A stretch of 64,000 bases of DNA from an uncultured Acidobacteriota bacterium (GTDB lineage: Bacteria; Acidobacteriota; Blastocatellia; RBC074). Below are positions 19,078 through 28,689 of the stretch, in pieces. Below the pieces are notes generated by a model. It did no database searches and was not told where the DNA came from. It saw only the letters and a program-made list of their open reading frames with translations. Numbering within the stretch: position 1 is the stretch's first letter; each line of letters opens with the position of its first letter. The translations under genes were made by a program, and so were the position numbers. The DNA is taken from contig CADECP010000011.1 in NCBI GenBank assembly GCA_902825875.1, positions 62,001 to 126,000 of the forward strand, in the 5' to 3' direction.

Positions 19078-19632
19078 CTATTGGTTAGAGTGAAATTTCC
19101 GTGTCTCTTCTTCGACAACACTGTTCGGCGCGGAGTTGGCGACGTTCAGCGGATTGGTCGGCGGCGGAGACAACTGCCCTTGAAACATCGGTTGCGGCAT
19201 CGGTGCGGCTTGCGGCGGTTGCTGATACATCGGTTGTTGAACCGCGAAATGTTGCTGCAACTGTTTTTCCTGCAACCGGCGTAACTGGGTTTTGTAATGA
19301 TACACAGCCCAGGTCACGCCCAGCGGAATCAGCAAAAACGTCGCCGCGAAAACTTCGCCCGCGTTGGCCATCTCTTCGCCGATAATTGCCAAAAGGATTG
19401 GCAACAGAATCATCGCCATAATGGTCAGGATTCGTTTCTGCTTCAGAGCCAGCATCTCAGACGTTTCAGCCAGTTGAACCGGTAAAGATTGTTGGTGCAT
19501 TGCTGGCGGACTGACCAGTGCGCCGGTTCCTCCGCTGGCGACAAAGCTGCCAACCTGAGCGATTGGCAATCCGCACTGGCGGCAAAATTTGATCGTTTCG
19601 GTGTTCGCCGTTCCACAACGAGGACAATACAT
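19078..19632 (-). CDS. Zinc-ribbon membrane protein B (paralogue of A)
   Basis: This 184-residue protein starts MYCPRCGTANTETIKFCRQC at 19632 behind AAGGAAGG. It shares the zinc ribbon, the VASGGTGAL-type linker, two membrane segments (about 76-115), and the tail motif SPPPTNPLNVANS with VVEEETRKFH with protein A. The shared C-terminal motif PPPTNPL...V(E/T)E(D/E)ET(R/K)(K/R)F is the most conserved outside part. I do not know the function. Only 40 bases separate it from A. Confidence 0.75.
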   Translation of the reverse strand: MYCPRCGTANTETIKFCRQCGLPIAQVGSFVASGGTGALVSPPAMHQQSLPVQLAETSEMLALKQKRILTIMAMILLPILLAIIGEEMANAGEVFAATFLLIPLGVTWAVYHYKTQLRRLQEKQLQQHFAVQQPMYQQPPQAAPMPQPMFQGQLSPPPTNPLNVANSAPNSVVEEETRKFHSNQ

Positions 19633-19653
19633 TCCAGACCTTCCTTCATCTGG

Positions 19654-19726
19654 TGTCAGTAGCCCGCGCGTAAGCAAGGGCTTTCCTTACAATCACAAGC
19701 CATTCCTGACGGTCGGGCTACTGACA
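19654..19726. repeat. 73-bp element with perfect 13-bp inverted ends
   Basis: Arms TGTCAGTAGCCCG (19654-19666) and CGGGCTACTGACA (19714-19726) are perfect complements, with an inner GCGTAAGCAAGGGC block. It fills the gap between the aminotransferase gene and zinc-ribbon gene B and resembles interspersed MITE-like elements. Confidence 0.7.
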
Positions 19727-19731
19727 CAAAA

Positions 19732-20946
19732 TCAGTTTGCCGCGTAAAAAGCCGCTGCCGCGCTGACGCCGGAATCTTTTGGTTTGTAACCTTCATCTTT
19801 CAAACATTTTTCCAAAGCGCCCAACAACAACAGCACATTGTTTTCGGTGCTGCCTGCTCCCATCAAACCGACGCGCCAGACTTTGCCTTTGAAAATGCCC
19901 AAACCGCCGCCGACTTCGATGTTGAATTCGTTGAGCAGCCGCGAGCGGACTTTCATGTCGTCCACGCCTTCAGGGATAGAAACTGCGTTCAAAGTCCACA
20001 AACGATGTTCCGGCGCGACAGCCATCGCCAAGCCCATCGCTTCGACGCCAGCGACCAAAGCTTGATGATTTCGCTGATGGCGTTTGGCGCGCGCTTCCAG
20101 ACCTTCTTCGGCAACGATGCGCAAAGCTTCGTGCAGCGCGTAATTCATACTGATTGGAGCCGTGTGGTGGTACGCGCGAGCGCCGCCTCCGGTTCCGCCA
20201 GAAGCGTCCGCCCAATAAGCCGTCAACAAATTCGTGTCCAGATACCAACTGCCGACCGGGGTCGTTCGCGCTTTGATCTTGGCAACGGCTCTGTCGCTGA
20301 ACGTCACCGGAGCCAAGCCCGGCGGACACGACAAAGCTTTTTGCGTTCCGGCGTAACAAGCGTCAATTCGATTGCGATCAATTCCAATCGAATGCGCGCC
20401 GATGCTGGTCACGGCGTCCACCATCAAAAAGCCGTCGCGTTCATCAGCGATTTCGCGCAACGGTTCCAGCGATTGCAACACGCCCGTCGAAGTCTCCGCG
20501 TGAACGGCGAACAAGACCTTTGCGTTGGAATCGCGCCACGCTTTGCGAGTCTTTTCCAGATCAACTGGCCCGCCCCATTCGCATTCAACGCGAACGGGTT
20601 TGGCCCCAACGCGCAGAGCCATTTCGTGCATGCGTTCGCCGAAATAGCCGTTGATGCAGATGACGATCTCTTCGCCGGGTTCCAGCAGATTGGCGACGGC
20701 GGCTTCCATTCCGGCGCTGCCAGTGCCGGAAATCGGCATCGTCAGACGATTGTTGGTTTCAAACACGTAACGCAACAACTCCTGCACTTCGTCCATCGTG
20801 CGAACAAAGATCGGATCGAGATGGCCGACCAGCGGCGCAGCCATCGAACGCAACACACGATCATCAACAGGACTTGGGCCGGGGCCGAGCAAAACTCGGC
20901 GCGGCGGATTCAGCGCAGCAATCGCGGGCGCATCAGCAATAGACAT
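19732..20946 (-). CDS. Class V aminotransferase (alanine/serine-glyoxylate type)
   Basis: This 404-residue PLP enzyme probably transfers the amino group from alanine or serine to glyoxylate. [20 protein letters not shown] is the family's N-terminal motif; [15 protein letters not shown] carries the PLP-contact Asp; [16 protein letters not shown] carries the Schiff-base Lys203; [10 protein letters not shown] and [13 protein letters not shown] are also typical. The ATG at 20946 is chosen; a TTG three codons upstream has closer spacing to GGAG and is an alternative. It is transcribed away from the TIR-Roc gene. Confidence 0.92.
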   Translation of the reverse strand: MSIADAPAIAALNPPRRVLLGPGPSPVDDRVLRSMAAPLVGHLDPIFVRTMDEVQELLRYVFETNNRLTMPISGTGSAGMEAAVANLLEPGEEIVICINGYFGERMHEMALRVGAKPVRVECEWGGPVDLEKTRKAWRDSNAKVLFAVHAETSTGVLQSLEPLREIADERDGFLMVDAVTSIGAHSIGIDRNRIDACYAGTQKALSCPPGLAPVTFSDRAVAKIKARTTPVGSWYLDTNLLTAYWADASGGTGGGARAYHHTAPISMNYALHEALRIVAEEGLEARAKRHQRNHQALVAGVEAMGLAMAVAPEHRLWTLNAVSIPEGVDDMKVRSRLLNEFNIEVGGGLGIFKGKVWRVGLMGAGSTENNVLLLLGALEKCLKDEGYKPKDSGVSAAAAFYAAN

Positions 20947-21123
20947 AACGAACAAGTTCTCCGGTAGTTTTAAGATGAGAGGTCAGCGGCTTTTCACCGC
21001 CCGGCAAAGGTATCATCTGTCGGGAGTTTGGCCAAGACTTCTATAGGATTGAAGAGTCTGTAAGCCCTGCTGGAAATCTTTCATCCTGTCGAATCAGCAC
21101 ACTTTCAGGTAACGAAAATCCGA

Positions 21124-21152
21124 TTGAGCCAGCCAACCAGCGCGCTTATACT
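21124..21152 (+). promoter_or_regulatory. Predicted sigma-70 promoter of the TIR-Roc gene
   Basis: TTGAGC (21124-21129) and TATACT (21147-21152) are separated by exactly 17 bases. The expected transcription start near 21160 leaves a leader of about 55 bases before the ATG at 21214, which has TGAGGA at 21205-21210. The spacing and both boxes are close to the housekeeping consensus. It suggests constitutive expression of the large gene. Confidence 0.55.
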
Positions 21153-21213
21153 CCGCGCCGTTCACGGCTCAGCCCGAGCCAACAATTCAAACTGCAAACG
21201 CAAATGAGGAAGC

Positions 21214-24200
21214 ATGGCCGATCAGTTCAACTACGACGTATTCCTGAGCCACAGCGTGAAAGACAAACCCATCGTCCGCGAACTAGCCGAACGTCTGCGG
21301 AAGGATGGGCTGCGCGTGTGGCTGGATGAATGGGTGCTCAAACCCGGCGACCACGTGCAAGCCAAAATCGAAGAAGGCCTGGAACAATCCCGCGTGCTGG
21401 TGCTGTGCATGTCGGCCAATGCCTTCGGTTCCGACTGGGCGCAGTTGGAAGCGGGCACCTTCCGGTTTCGCGACCCGCTGAACCGGGAGCGCCGCTTCAT
21501 TCCCCTGCGGCTCGACGCTGCTGACATCAAAGGGTCGCTGGTGCAATTTCTGTACATCAACTGGCTGCCGGAGGCGCGGGAGCCAGAGTATGCGAAGCTG
21601 GTCGAGGCATGCCAACCGTCTCGCCATCAGTTTTTGCCAGAGTCAACAGAAGAAAACCTGCCGTTTACTGAAAAAGATTTTTCGAATGGCCATAAAGGGC
21701 ATATCAATGTCATGGCTATTAGTCCCGACGGCATGCAGGTCCTCACTGGTGGCGATGATGACACATTACGATTATGGGAACTGGTAAGTGGGCGCTGTTT
21801 GCTAGTTCTGAAAGGTCACACTAACCGCATCTGGAGTGTGGCCTGGAAAGATGATGGGCAGCAAGCACTATCTGGCTCAGATGACGGGACCGTAAGACTT
21901 TGGGATATCCCAAACAGGCGGTGTCTGAAGGTACTGGGATTCAACGACGAATGGGTTAGAAGCATAGCGTGGCGTAAAGACGGACAGCAGGCACTCTTCG
22001 GCTTAGGCGATGGAACAGTGCAATTATGGGATATGGCGAGAGGGTGCCATTTGCGCTCACTAATCGGACACAGCGATGTTGTCTGGAGCCTCACATGGAG
22101 CAAAGATGGGAGCCGAGCACTTTCTGGTTCCCGTGACAAGACTGTACGTCACTGGGATGTGATTGCTGGAAAATGCCGCAGCGTAATGAAAGGTCATACC
22201 GGCACTGTCTATAGCGTGGCGTGGAGTGGCGATGAACGACAGGTGCTCTCTGGCTCCGGCGACAAAACTGTGCGGCTTTGGGAGTTGGCAACTGAGCGTT
22301 GCCGAAGAGTGCTAGAAGGGCATTTCAGTAGCGTTAACGCAGTCTCAGTTAATAACGATGGGCGATATGCACTTTCTTGCTCTTTTGACTGGACTGTGCG
22401 TCTGTGGGAATTGAAGAGCGGGGGGTGCCTTCGCGTGCTGAATGCACACGCGGCCAGTGTAAGAGGAGTGAGTTGGGGGCCTGACGGGCGACATTTTTTT
22501 TCAAGCGATTTCAAAGGCATTTTGCGAATGTGGGATTTGCCGGAAGTGACTGATGAAACGCAATTGCCGGAAACCGCAGCTGTATTGCCGAGTGACAATA
22601 CGAACATTCAATACACGAACGCAAAAGTCCTATTGGTAGGCGACACCAGTTCCGGGAAAACCGGATTGGCTCACCGTCTGGCAACAGGAGAGTGGAAACC
22701 AAGCGATGGCTCCACAGTTGGAGCTTGGTCTACGCAATGGCAACTTCCAGACGTTTCTACTGTAGAAGGCTTGGAGAAAGAAATTTGGCTGTGGGACTTC
22801 GGCGGGCAGGCTGACCAGCGATTAGTGCATCAGCTTTATATGGATCGCACGGCGATGATTCTGCTGCTGTTCGATGCGGACAAGGAAGATGTTTTGCCCG
22901 GTTTGCGCGAATGGCAAACCGCACTGCGGCGGTGCGTGCCAGCCAATACGCCGTTATTACTTGTTGCCGGTCGCAAAGATGCAGGCTTCAAAGCAAGCCG
23001 TGCGAAGTTGCAGCAGTTTGCCCAAGAGCAGAGCTTTCTCTATTTTGAAACGAGCGCCAAAGAAGGCTGGGGATGTGACGCGCTGAGCCAGGCAATCACA
23101 GAAGGCATTCCGTGGGAAACGATGGAGCGGCGCACTTCACCGCTGATTTTCAAACAGCTTAAAGACGAAATCCTAAAGCTGCGCGATGAAGGCGAAGTGC
23201 TGCTGACCTTCAAAGAATTGCGCGAAATGCTTTGGAAACGATTGCCGGAAGAATCACGCTTCACGGACGAAGTGCTGCAAACGGTAGTCGGACTGCTGGA
23301 CGGCCCCGGCGCGGTAAAGGATTTGGAATATGGCACTTACATCCTGCTCCAACCGGAATGGGTGAACGCTTACGCCCAGGCCGTAATCCGTACCATTCGC
23401 CAAGACCCTTCGGAGCTTGGCTGCCTGCCGCTGCGCAGCATTGCCGAAGGAAAGCTCCTGTTTCAAACCGTAGAGCGCGACGGCAGCATTCTGGAAATGA
23501 AGCGATTGCCGGAAGTCGAAGAGCGCGTCGTATTGCGCGAAATGGAACGGCAACTGGAAGAGCGCGGTTTGTGTTTACGTCAGGGCGATAAGCTGGTTTT
23601 CCCCAGCCATTGCGGACGCGAACGCCCCACGCTGGAAAAACATCCTTCGGTGTTTGTCAGCTATGCGGTGGCGGGGTATCTGGACGACATTTACGCCACG
23701 CTGGTGGTCAAACTGGCCGACAGCGAATCGTTCAAACTGAAAGACCTTTGGCGCGAAGCGGCGGATTTTGAAACGCTCGGCGGCGCTCATCACATGGGCA
23801 TCAAACTGACGCGCGAAGCCGCAGGCAGCGGAGACATCAGCATTTACTTCGCGCCGGGCGTGACCAAACAGGAACAGGTGATTTTCGCCAACTACATCCA
23901 CGCGCACCTGCAAAACCAAAGCGAGAAGGCCGAGCGGCTGCGCTATTACGTCTGCCCGCATTGCGGCACGCCTAAAGGCAATCCGCAGGTGCTGATGCAA
24001 AAGCTGCTGGCAAAAAAGACGGCAGCTTCGGTGGAATGCGACATTTGCGAAAAACGCTTCGACCTGTGGGATGAACTGGAAAAGCTATTTGCAAGCGAAG
24101 CCGTTCGTCAGCAAGTCGAAGGGATGCAAGCCGAAGATGTCATCCGGCTAGATTCACGGCGAAAAGGTAAACTGCTGGCGTTGGAAGTGGGTGCTAGGAT

Positions 24201-24645
24201 TGCCAGCGCAGATCAGAAGAGCTTCGAGATTCCCGGCACGGAAGACGAAGGCATTGATATGGAATTGGAGTTCACAGACGACGACAGCAAAGGCACTGGG
24301 CGACGGCTTTATCTGCAACTGAAATCCGGTAACTCTCACCTGAAAAAGCGGAAAGACGGGACGGAAGTTTTTGCGATCAAAGACGCTCGGTGGGTGGATT
24401 ATTGGCTGAAACAACCGCATCCGGTGATGCTGGTGATCGGAACTTTTGCCACTGACGATGAACGCTCCGTCGGAAGGGACAAGCTGGAATTTGGCGAAGT
24501 CCGCTGGATGGAAATCTCCAGCGTCTTGCAGCGTGAAAGCCAGAATGGAACCAAGCCAGTGAAGCAAATTGAATTCAAAGGAGAGCGATTGGATATGACC
24601 AGCATCCGCCGCTGGCGGGAGCGGGCGTTGGGCGGCGCGCGGTAA
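21214..24645 (+). CDS. TIR-WD40-Roc/COR-zinc ribbon-DUF4365 multidomain protein
   Basis: The 1143-residue protein has six parts. TIR domain, about 1-140 (YDVFLSHSVKDKP, WLDEWVLKPGDH); Glu79 in GSDWAQLEAGTF matches the W-x3-E spacing of the SARM1 catalytic Glu. Seven WD40 repeats, about 165-450 (GHTNRIWSV, DDGTVRLWD, and so on), enough for one closed propeller. Roc-type GTPase, about 468-640, with Walker A GDTSSGKT (476-483) and DFGGQ (528-532); the G4 motif is divergent (GRKD). COR-like region, about 650-800. Zinc ribbon Cys914/917/942/945. DUF4365-like nuclease, about 980-1100, with Asp1015 in DEGID and QLK at 1035-1037. The protein is predicted cytosolic. A Phd/RelE-type pair follows 75 bases downstream. 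A defence role is inferred from the architecture. Confidence 0.88.
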   Translation: MADQFNYDVFLSHSVKDKPIVRELAERLRKDGLRVWLDEWVLKPGDHVQAKIEEGLEQSRVLVLCMSANAFGSDWAQLEAGTFRFRDPLNRERRFIPLRLDAADIKGSLVQFLYINWLPEAREPEYAKLVEACQPSRHQFLPESTEENLPFTEKDFSNGHKGHINVMAISPDGMQVLTGGDDDTLRLWELVSGRCLLVLKGHTNRIWSVAWKDDGQQALSGSDDGTVRLWDIPNRRCLKVLGFNDEWVRSIAWRKDGQQALFGLGDGTVQLWDMARGCHLRSLIGHSDVVWSLTWSKDGSRALSGSRDKTVRHWDVIAGKCRSVMKGHTGTVYSVAWSGDERQVLSGSGDKTVRLWELATERCRRVLEGHFSSVNAVSVNNDGRYALSCSFDWTVRLWELKSGGCLRVLNAHAASVRGVSWGPDGRHFFSSDFKGILRMWDLPEVTDETQLPETAAVLPSDNTNIQYTNAKVLLVGDTSSGKTGLAHRLATGEWKPSDGSTVGAWSTQWQLPDVSTVEGLEKEIWLWDFGGQADQRLVHQLYMDRTAMILLLFDADKEDVLPGLREWQTALRRCVPANTPLLLVAGRKDAGFKASRAKLQQFAQEQSFLYFETSAKEGWGCDALSQAITEGIPWETMERRTSPLIFKQLKDEILKLRDEGEVLLTFKELREMLWKRLPEESRFTDEVLQTVVGLLDGPGAVKDLEYGTYILLQPEWVNAYAQAVIRTIRQDPSELGCLPLRSIAEGKLLFQTVERDGSILEMKRLPEVEERVVLREMERQLEERGLCLRQGDKLVFPSHCGRERPTLEKHPSVFVSYAVAGYLDDIYATLVVKLADSESFKLKDLWREAADFETLGGAHHMGIKLTREAAGSGDISIYFAPGVTKQEQVIFANYIHAHLQNQSEKAERLRYYVCPHCGTPKGNPQVLMQKLLAKKTAASVECDICEKRFDLWDELEKLFASEAVRQQVEGMQAEDVIRLDSRRKGKLLALEVGARIASADQKSFEIPGTEDEGIDMELEFTDDDSKGTGRRLYLQLKSGNSHLKKRKDGTEVFAIKDARWVDYWLKQPHPVMLVIGTFATDDERSVGRDKLEFGEVRWMEISSVLQRESQNGTKPVKQIEFKGERLDMTSIRRWRERALGGAR

Positions 24646-24720
24646 TTGGAAGCGAGACTGATTGACGCTCTGAGCCGAACTGCGTAGCATTGGCGCGACT
24701 CGACAAGCGGAGGAAAAGTT

Positions 24721-24984
24721 ATGGTTGCATCAATTCCCATTCTCAATGTTGGCGACAGGCTGGCCAGCCTGCCCGAAGAGCTTGAGCGCGAGCCGGGCGC
24801 GATTGCCGTAACCCGGAGCGGCGAACCTGTGCTGGCGATCCTGTCCTGGGAGCTTTACGAATCAATCGTAGAGACATTGGAAATTTTGGGCGATGAAGAA
24901 CAGTTGGCGGCACTGCGTCAGGGCATCAAAGACGCTGACGCAGGACTGGCTATTCCCTGGGCACAAGCCAGACAGGAGCTTTGA
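24721..24984 (+). CDS. Antitoxin of the Phd/YefM type
   Basis: This 87-residue protein begins MVASIPILNVGDRLASLPEE with GGAGG upstream. The segment GAIAVTRSGEPVLAILSWEL with YESIVETLEIL matches the Phd/YefM antitoxin core (vtr.G.pvavl.s...Y..l.etl). The stop overlaps the next start by four bases (TTGA), the usual coupling of antitoxin and toxin. It would bind and neutralise the toxin and repress the operon. It lies 75 bases behind the TIR-Roc gene. Confidence 0.88.
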   Translation: MVASIPILNVGDRLASLPEELEREPGAIAVTRSGEPVLAILSWELYESIVETLEILGDEEQLAALRQGIKDADAGLAIPWAQARQEL

Positions 24985-25436
24985 CCTTGCGCTATCAAAT
25001 TGAGATCAGCCCTTCAGCCTTGGAGATGCTGAAACAGGTGCAAGACCGGCGAATACGCGCGAAGATTGTAGAGCGCATTGACGGCTTAGCCGAAGAACCT
25101 GAAAAACAAGGCAAGCCGCTCACCGCTGAGCTTGCCGGTTATCGCAGCCTTCGCGCAATCGGCCAACGTTACAGAATCATCTACCGTCTCGATGGCGAAA
25201 AAGTCGTTGTCACTGTCGTAGCCGTGGGAATCCGAAAAGAAGGCGACAAGAAAGACATTTACACGCTTGCCAAAAAACTTCTCCGCGCACGTTTACTTGA
25301 CCCATATCCAACAGAACAACCGAATGCACTAACAATGTTGCAGTCTTTGGAGGAAAACCAACTGCCGGAAAGTTCATTGCCTACGGCAGAGGAAATGGAA
25401 GCGCAGATTTTGGAGGCGCGTGAATCGTGGGAGTAA
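24981..25436 (+). CDS. RelE/ParE-type toxin with long C-terminal tail
   Basis: The start is TTG at 24981, overlapping the antitoxin stop. Residues 1-95 are a RelE/ParE domain: YQIEISPSALEMLKQVQDRR, GKPLTAELAGYRSLRAIGQR, YRIIYRLDGEKVVVTVVAVG, and KDIYTLAKKLL. Such toxins usually end there, but this one carries about 55 further residues, ending with LPTAEEMEAQILEARESWE, acidic and probably helical. The tail could be a remnant of a fused antitoxin segment or an extra partner-binding region. Activity is unproven; RelE members cut mRNA at the ribosome, ParE members inhibit gyrase. Confidence 0.85.
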   Translation: MTLRYQIEISPSALEMLKQVQDRRIRAKIVERIDGLAEEPEKQGKPLTAELAGYRSLRAIGQRYRIIYRLDGEKVVVTVVAVGIRKEGDKKDIYTLAKKLLRARLLDPYPTEQPNALTMLQSLEENQLPESSLPTAEEMEAQILEARESWE

Positions 25437-25463
25437 ATCCGCTGTACGTCTATGAGGAGCAAC

Positions 25464-26441
25464 ATGAAAGAACGCAACTTTCAGATGATCGAAACCAATG
25501 GCATACGGCTGCGCACCGTGGTCGAAGGCAAAGGGCCGTTGGTGATTTTGCTGCACGGATGGCCGCAGTGTTGGTATTTGTGGCGGCATCAGATTGATCC
25601 GCTGGTTGCCGCTGGCTTTCAGGTCGCCGTGCCCGATCAGCGCGGATACGGTGGCAGCGACAAACCGGTGGAAATCGAAGCCTACAACATCATCGAATTG
25701 ACCAACGATGTGGTGGGCATTGCCGATGCCTTGGGGCACGAACGCTTCATTGTCGTAGGTCACGATTGGGGAGCGCCCGTCGCCTGGCATACGGCGCTGC
25801 TTCATCCTGACCGCGTTAAAGCCGTCGCCGGGTTGAGCGTTCCTTACACCCGATGGAAAGCGAACACGCTGACGCGGCAGGAATCTTTTGGCGACAATTT
25901 CTGGTACATGGTTTATTTCCAGCAGCCCGGCGTCGCCGAAGCCGAATTCGAGGCCGACATTCGCCGCAGCTTGCGGATGATTTATTACTCCGGTTCGGGC
26001 GATTTTCCGTCGGGATTTCGGCTCAGCAAAAAGCCTGCTTCGGCAAAGTTTCTGGACGGCTTGCCTGATCCCGAACAATTGCCGTCGGGGCTGCCCTCTT
26101 GGCTGAATGCGGAAGACATGGATTATTACGTCGCTCAGTACGAACAGAGCGGCTTTCGCGGGCCGATCAATTGGTATCGCAACATTGACCGCAACGTCGA
26201 ACTGACGCCGCAACTGGATCGCGTGGAAACAGGCCAGATCAAACAGCCTGCGTTTTTCATCGCCGGAACCAAAGACCCTGTGCTGAAATTTGCCGGAGGC
26301 GACACCGTCCAACGCATGGACAAATGGATGGCTGACCTGCGCGGCAAAGTCATGATCGAAGGCGCAGGCCATTGGGTACAGATCGAACGACCTGCCGAAG
26401 TCACCGAGGCGCTGTTGGGATTTTTGAAGTCAGTGTCGTAA
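25464..26441 (+). CDS. Epoxide hydrolase-like alpha/beta hydrolase
   Basis: This 325-residue enzyme has LHGWPQCWYLWRHQI (HGxP oxyanion motif, 31-34), GHDWGAPVAW with the nucleophile Asp101, and GAGHWVQIERP with the catalytic His near residue 300. These are the hallmarks of soluble epoxide hydrolases; the Asp nucleophile also occurs in haloacetate dehalogenases. ATG at 25464 is chosen because GAGGAG lies at 25454-25459, inside a shorter upstream in-frame ATG extension. It is not obviously coupled to the toxin gene 27 bases upstream. Confidence 0.9.
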   Translation: MKERNFQMIETNGIRLRTVVEGKGPLVILLHGWPQCWYLWRHQIDPLVAAGFQVAVPDQRGYGGSDKPVEIEAYNIIELTNDVVGIADALGHERFIVVGHDWGAPVAWHTALLHPDRVKAVAGLSVPYTRWKANTLTRQESFGDNFWYMVYFQQPGVAEAEFEADIRRSLRMIYYSGSGDFPSGFRLSKKPASAKFLDGLPDPEQLPSGLPSWLNAEDMDYYVAQYEQSGFRGPINWYRNIDRNVELTPQLDRVETGQIKQPAFFIAGTKDPVLKFAGGDTVQRMDKWMADLRGKVMIEGAGHWVQIERPAEVTEALLGFLKSVS

Positions 26442-26451
26442 ATGCTCGTGT

Positions 26452-26471
26452 CGCACGCGAGGGCGCGTGCG
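26452..26471. terminator. Strong GC hairpin behind the epoxide hydrolase gene
   Basis: CGCACGCG (26452-26459) and CGCGTGCG (26464-26471) form a perfect 8-bp stem with loop AGGG, 10 bases after the stop at 26441. No T-run follows, so termination would be imperfect; it also resembles a REP palindrome. Confidence 0.4.
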
Positions 26472-26574
26472 TACCCAAAAAATCCGCATCCTCAGCCCGA
26501 ACTTTTTTCGTAAGACTCAACGTCGCTGAAACCTGACAACCGTCACCGGCACTGACTGGCAAAGAAAAAATGAT

Positions 26575-26618
26575 TGAGCGTTCATTCACTGCCGAGCGGT
26601 TATCTGTCTGACCGGTCA
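26575..26618. promoter_or_regulatory. Two palindromic operator-like sites in a 343-base gap
   Basis: TGACCGGTCA (26609-26618) is a perfect 10-base palindrome and TGAGCGTTCA (26575-26584) is one with a single mismatched pair. Their centres are 34 bases apart. Both fit TGAnCGnTCA, a pattern typical of TetR-type operators. They sit about 170-210 bases before the first of four cytochrome genes. No regulator gene is adjacent. The rest of 26442-26784 holds the hairpins listed separately. Confidence 0.35.
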
Positions 26619-26688
26619 ACTAATTACCCGAATTGAACCGTAAAAAAGTCTGGAAGTCGTTGAAATGCTTAGGGCAAATTGGTTGACG

Positions 26689-26728
26689 CGGGCAGGTTTT
26701 GCCCGTAAATTCCGCGACGCAATCGCGG
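26689..26728 (+). other. Two short hairpins in the leader of the first cytochrome gene
   Basis: CGGGC/GCCCG (26689-26693 with 26701-26705) and CCGCGA/TCGCGG (26712-26717 with 26723-26728). They lie 57-96 bases before the start codon at 26785. They look like the short palindromes at 381-568 and may be REP-derived. Confidence 0.4.
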
Positions 26729-26784
26729 GTTTAGTGCCTACGGATTCAACATTCCAACCATCGCAGAGAGGGAGCAAAGAGAAC

Positions 26785-28446
<1,662 letters not shown>

Positions 28447-28530
28447 CTTTCGATTGCGGATTTCAGAATGCGGATTGCGGAGTTTTTTGAATTCCCAATC
28501 CGCTTTCTGGTTTGTAGGCAATCAAAAATC

Positions 28531-28662
28531 GTAACTGCTCAGCCTGGGGTCAAAAACTCGGTACGGAACCCGGAGCGGTGGCGACGGGATGCTTGCAAAG
28601 CTCGCTCCTCACGAGAAACCGGGGCGCTACCGCTTCCCGTTCCGTACCGGCTGAGCAGTTAC
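28531..28662. repeat. 132-bp MITE-like element with nested inverted repeats
   Basis: Outer arms 28531-28544 (GTAACTGCTCAGCC) and 28649-28662 are perfect 14-bp complements. Inner arms CGGTACGGAAC (28559-28569) and 28639-28649 are perfect 11-bp complements. The middle carries GGAGCGGTGGCGAC-type words and their imperfect partners. It sits between cytochrome copies 1 and 2 and has no coding capacity. Confidence 0.8.
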
Positions 28663-28689
28663 CAAAAATCAATGAATCAGGAGAAGGCT

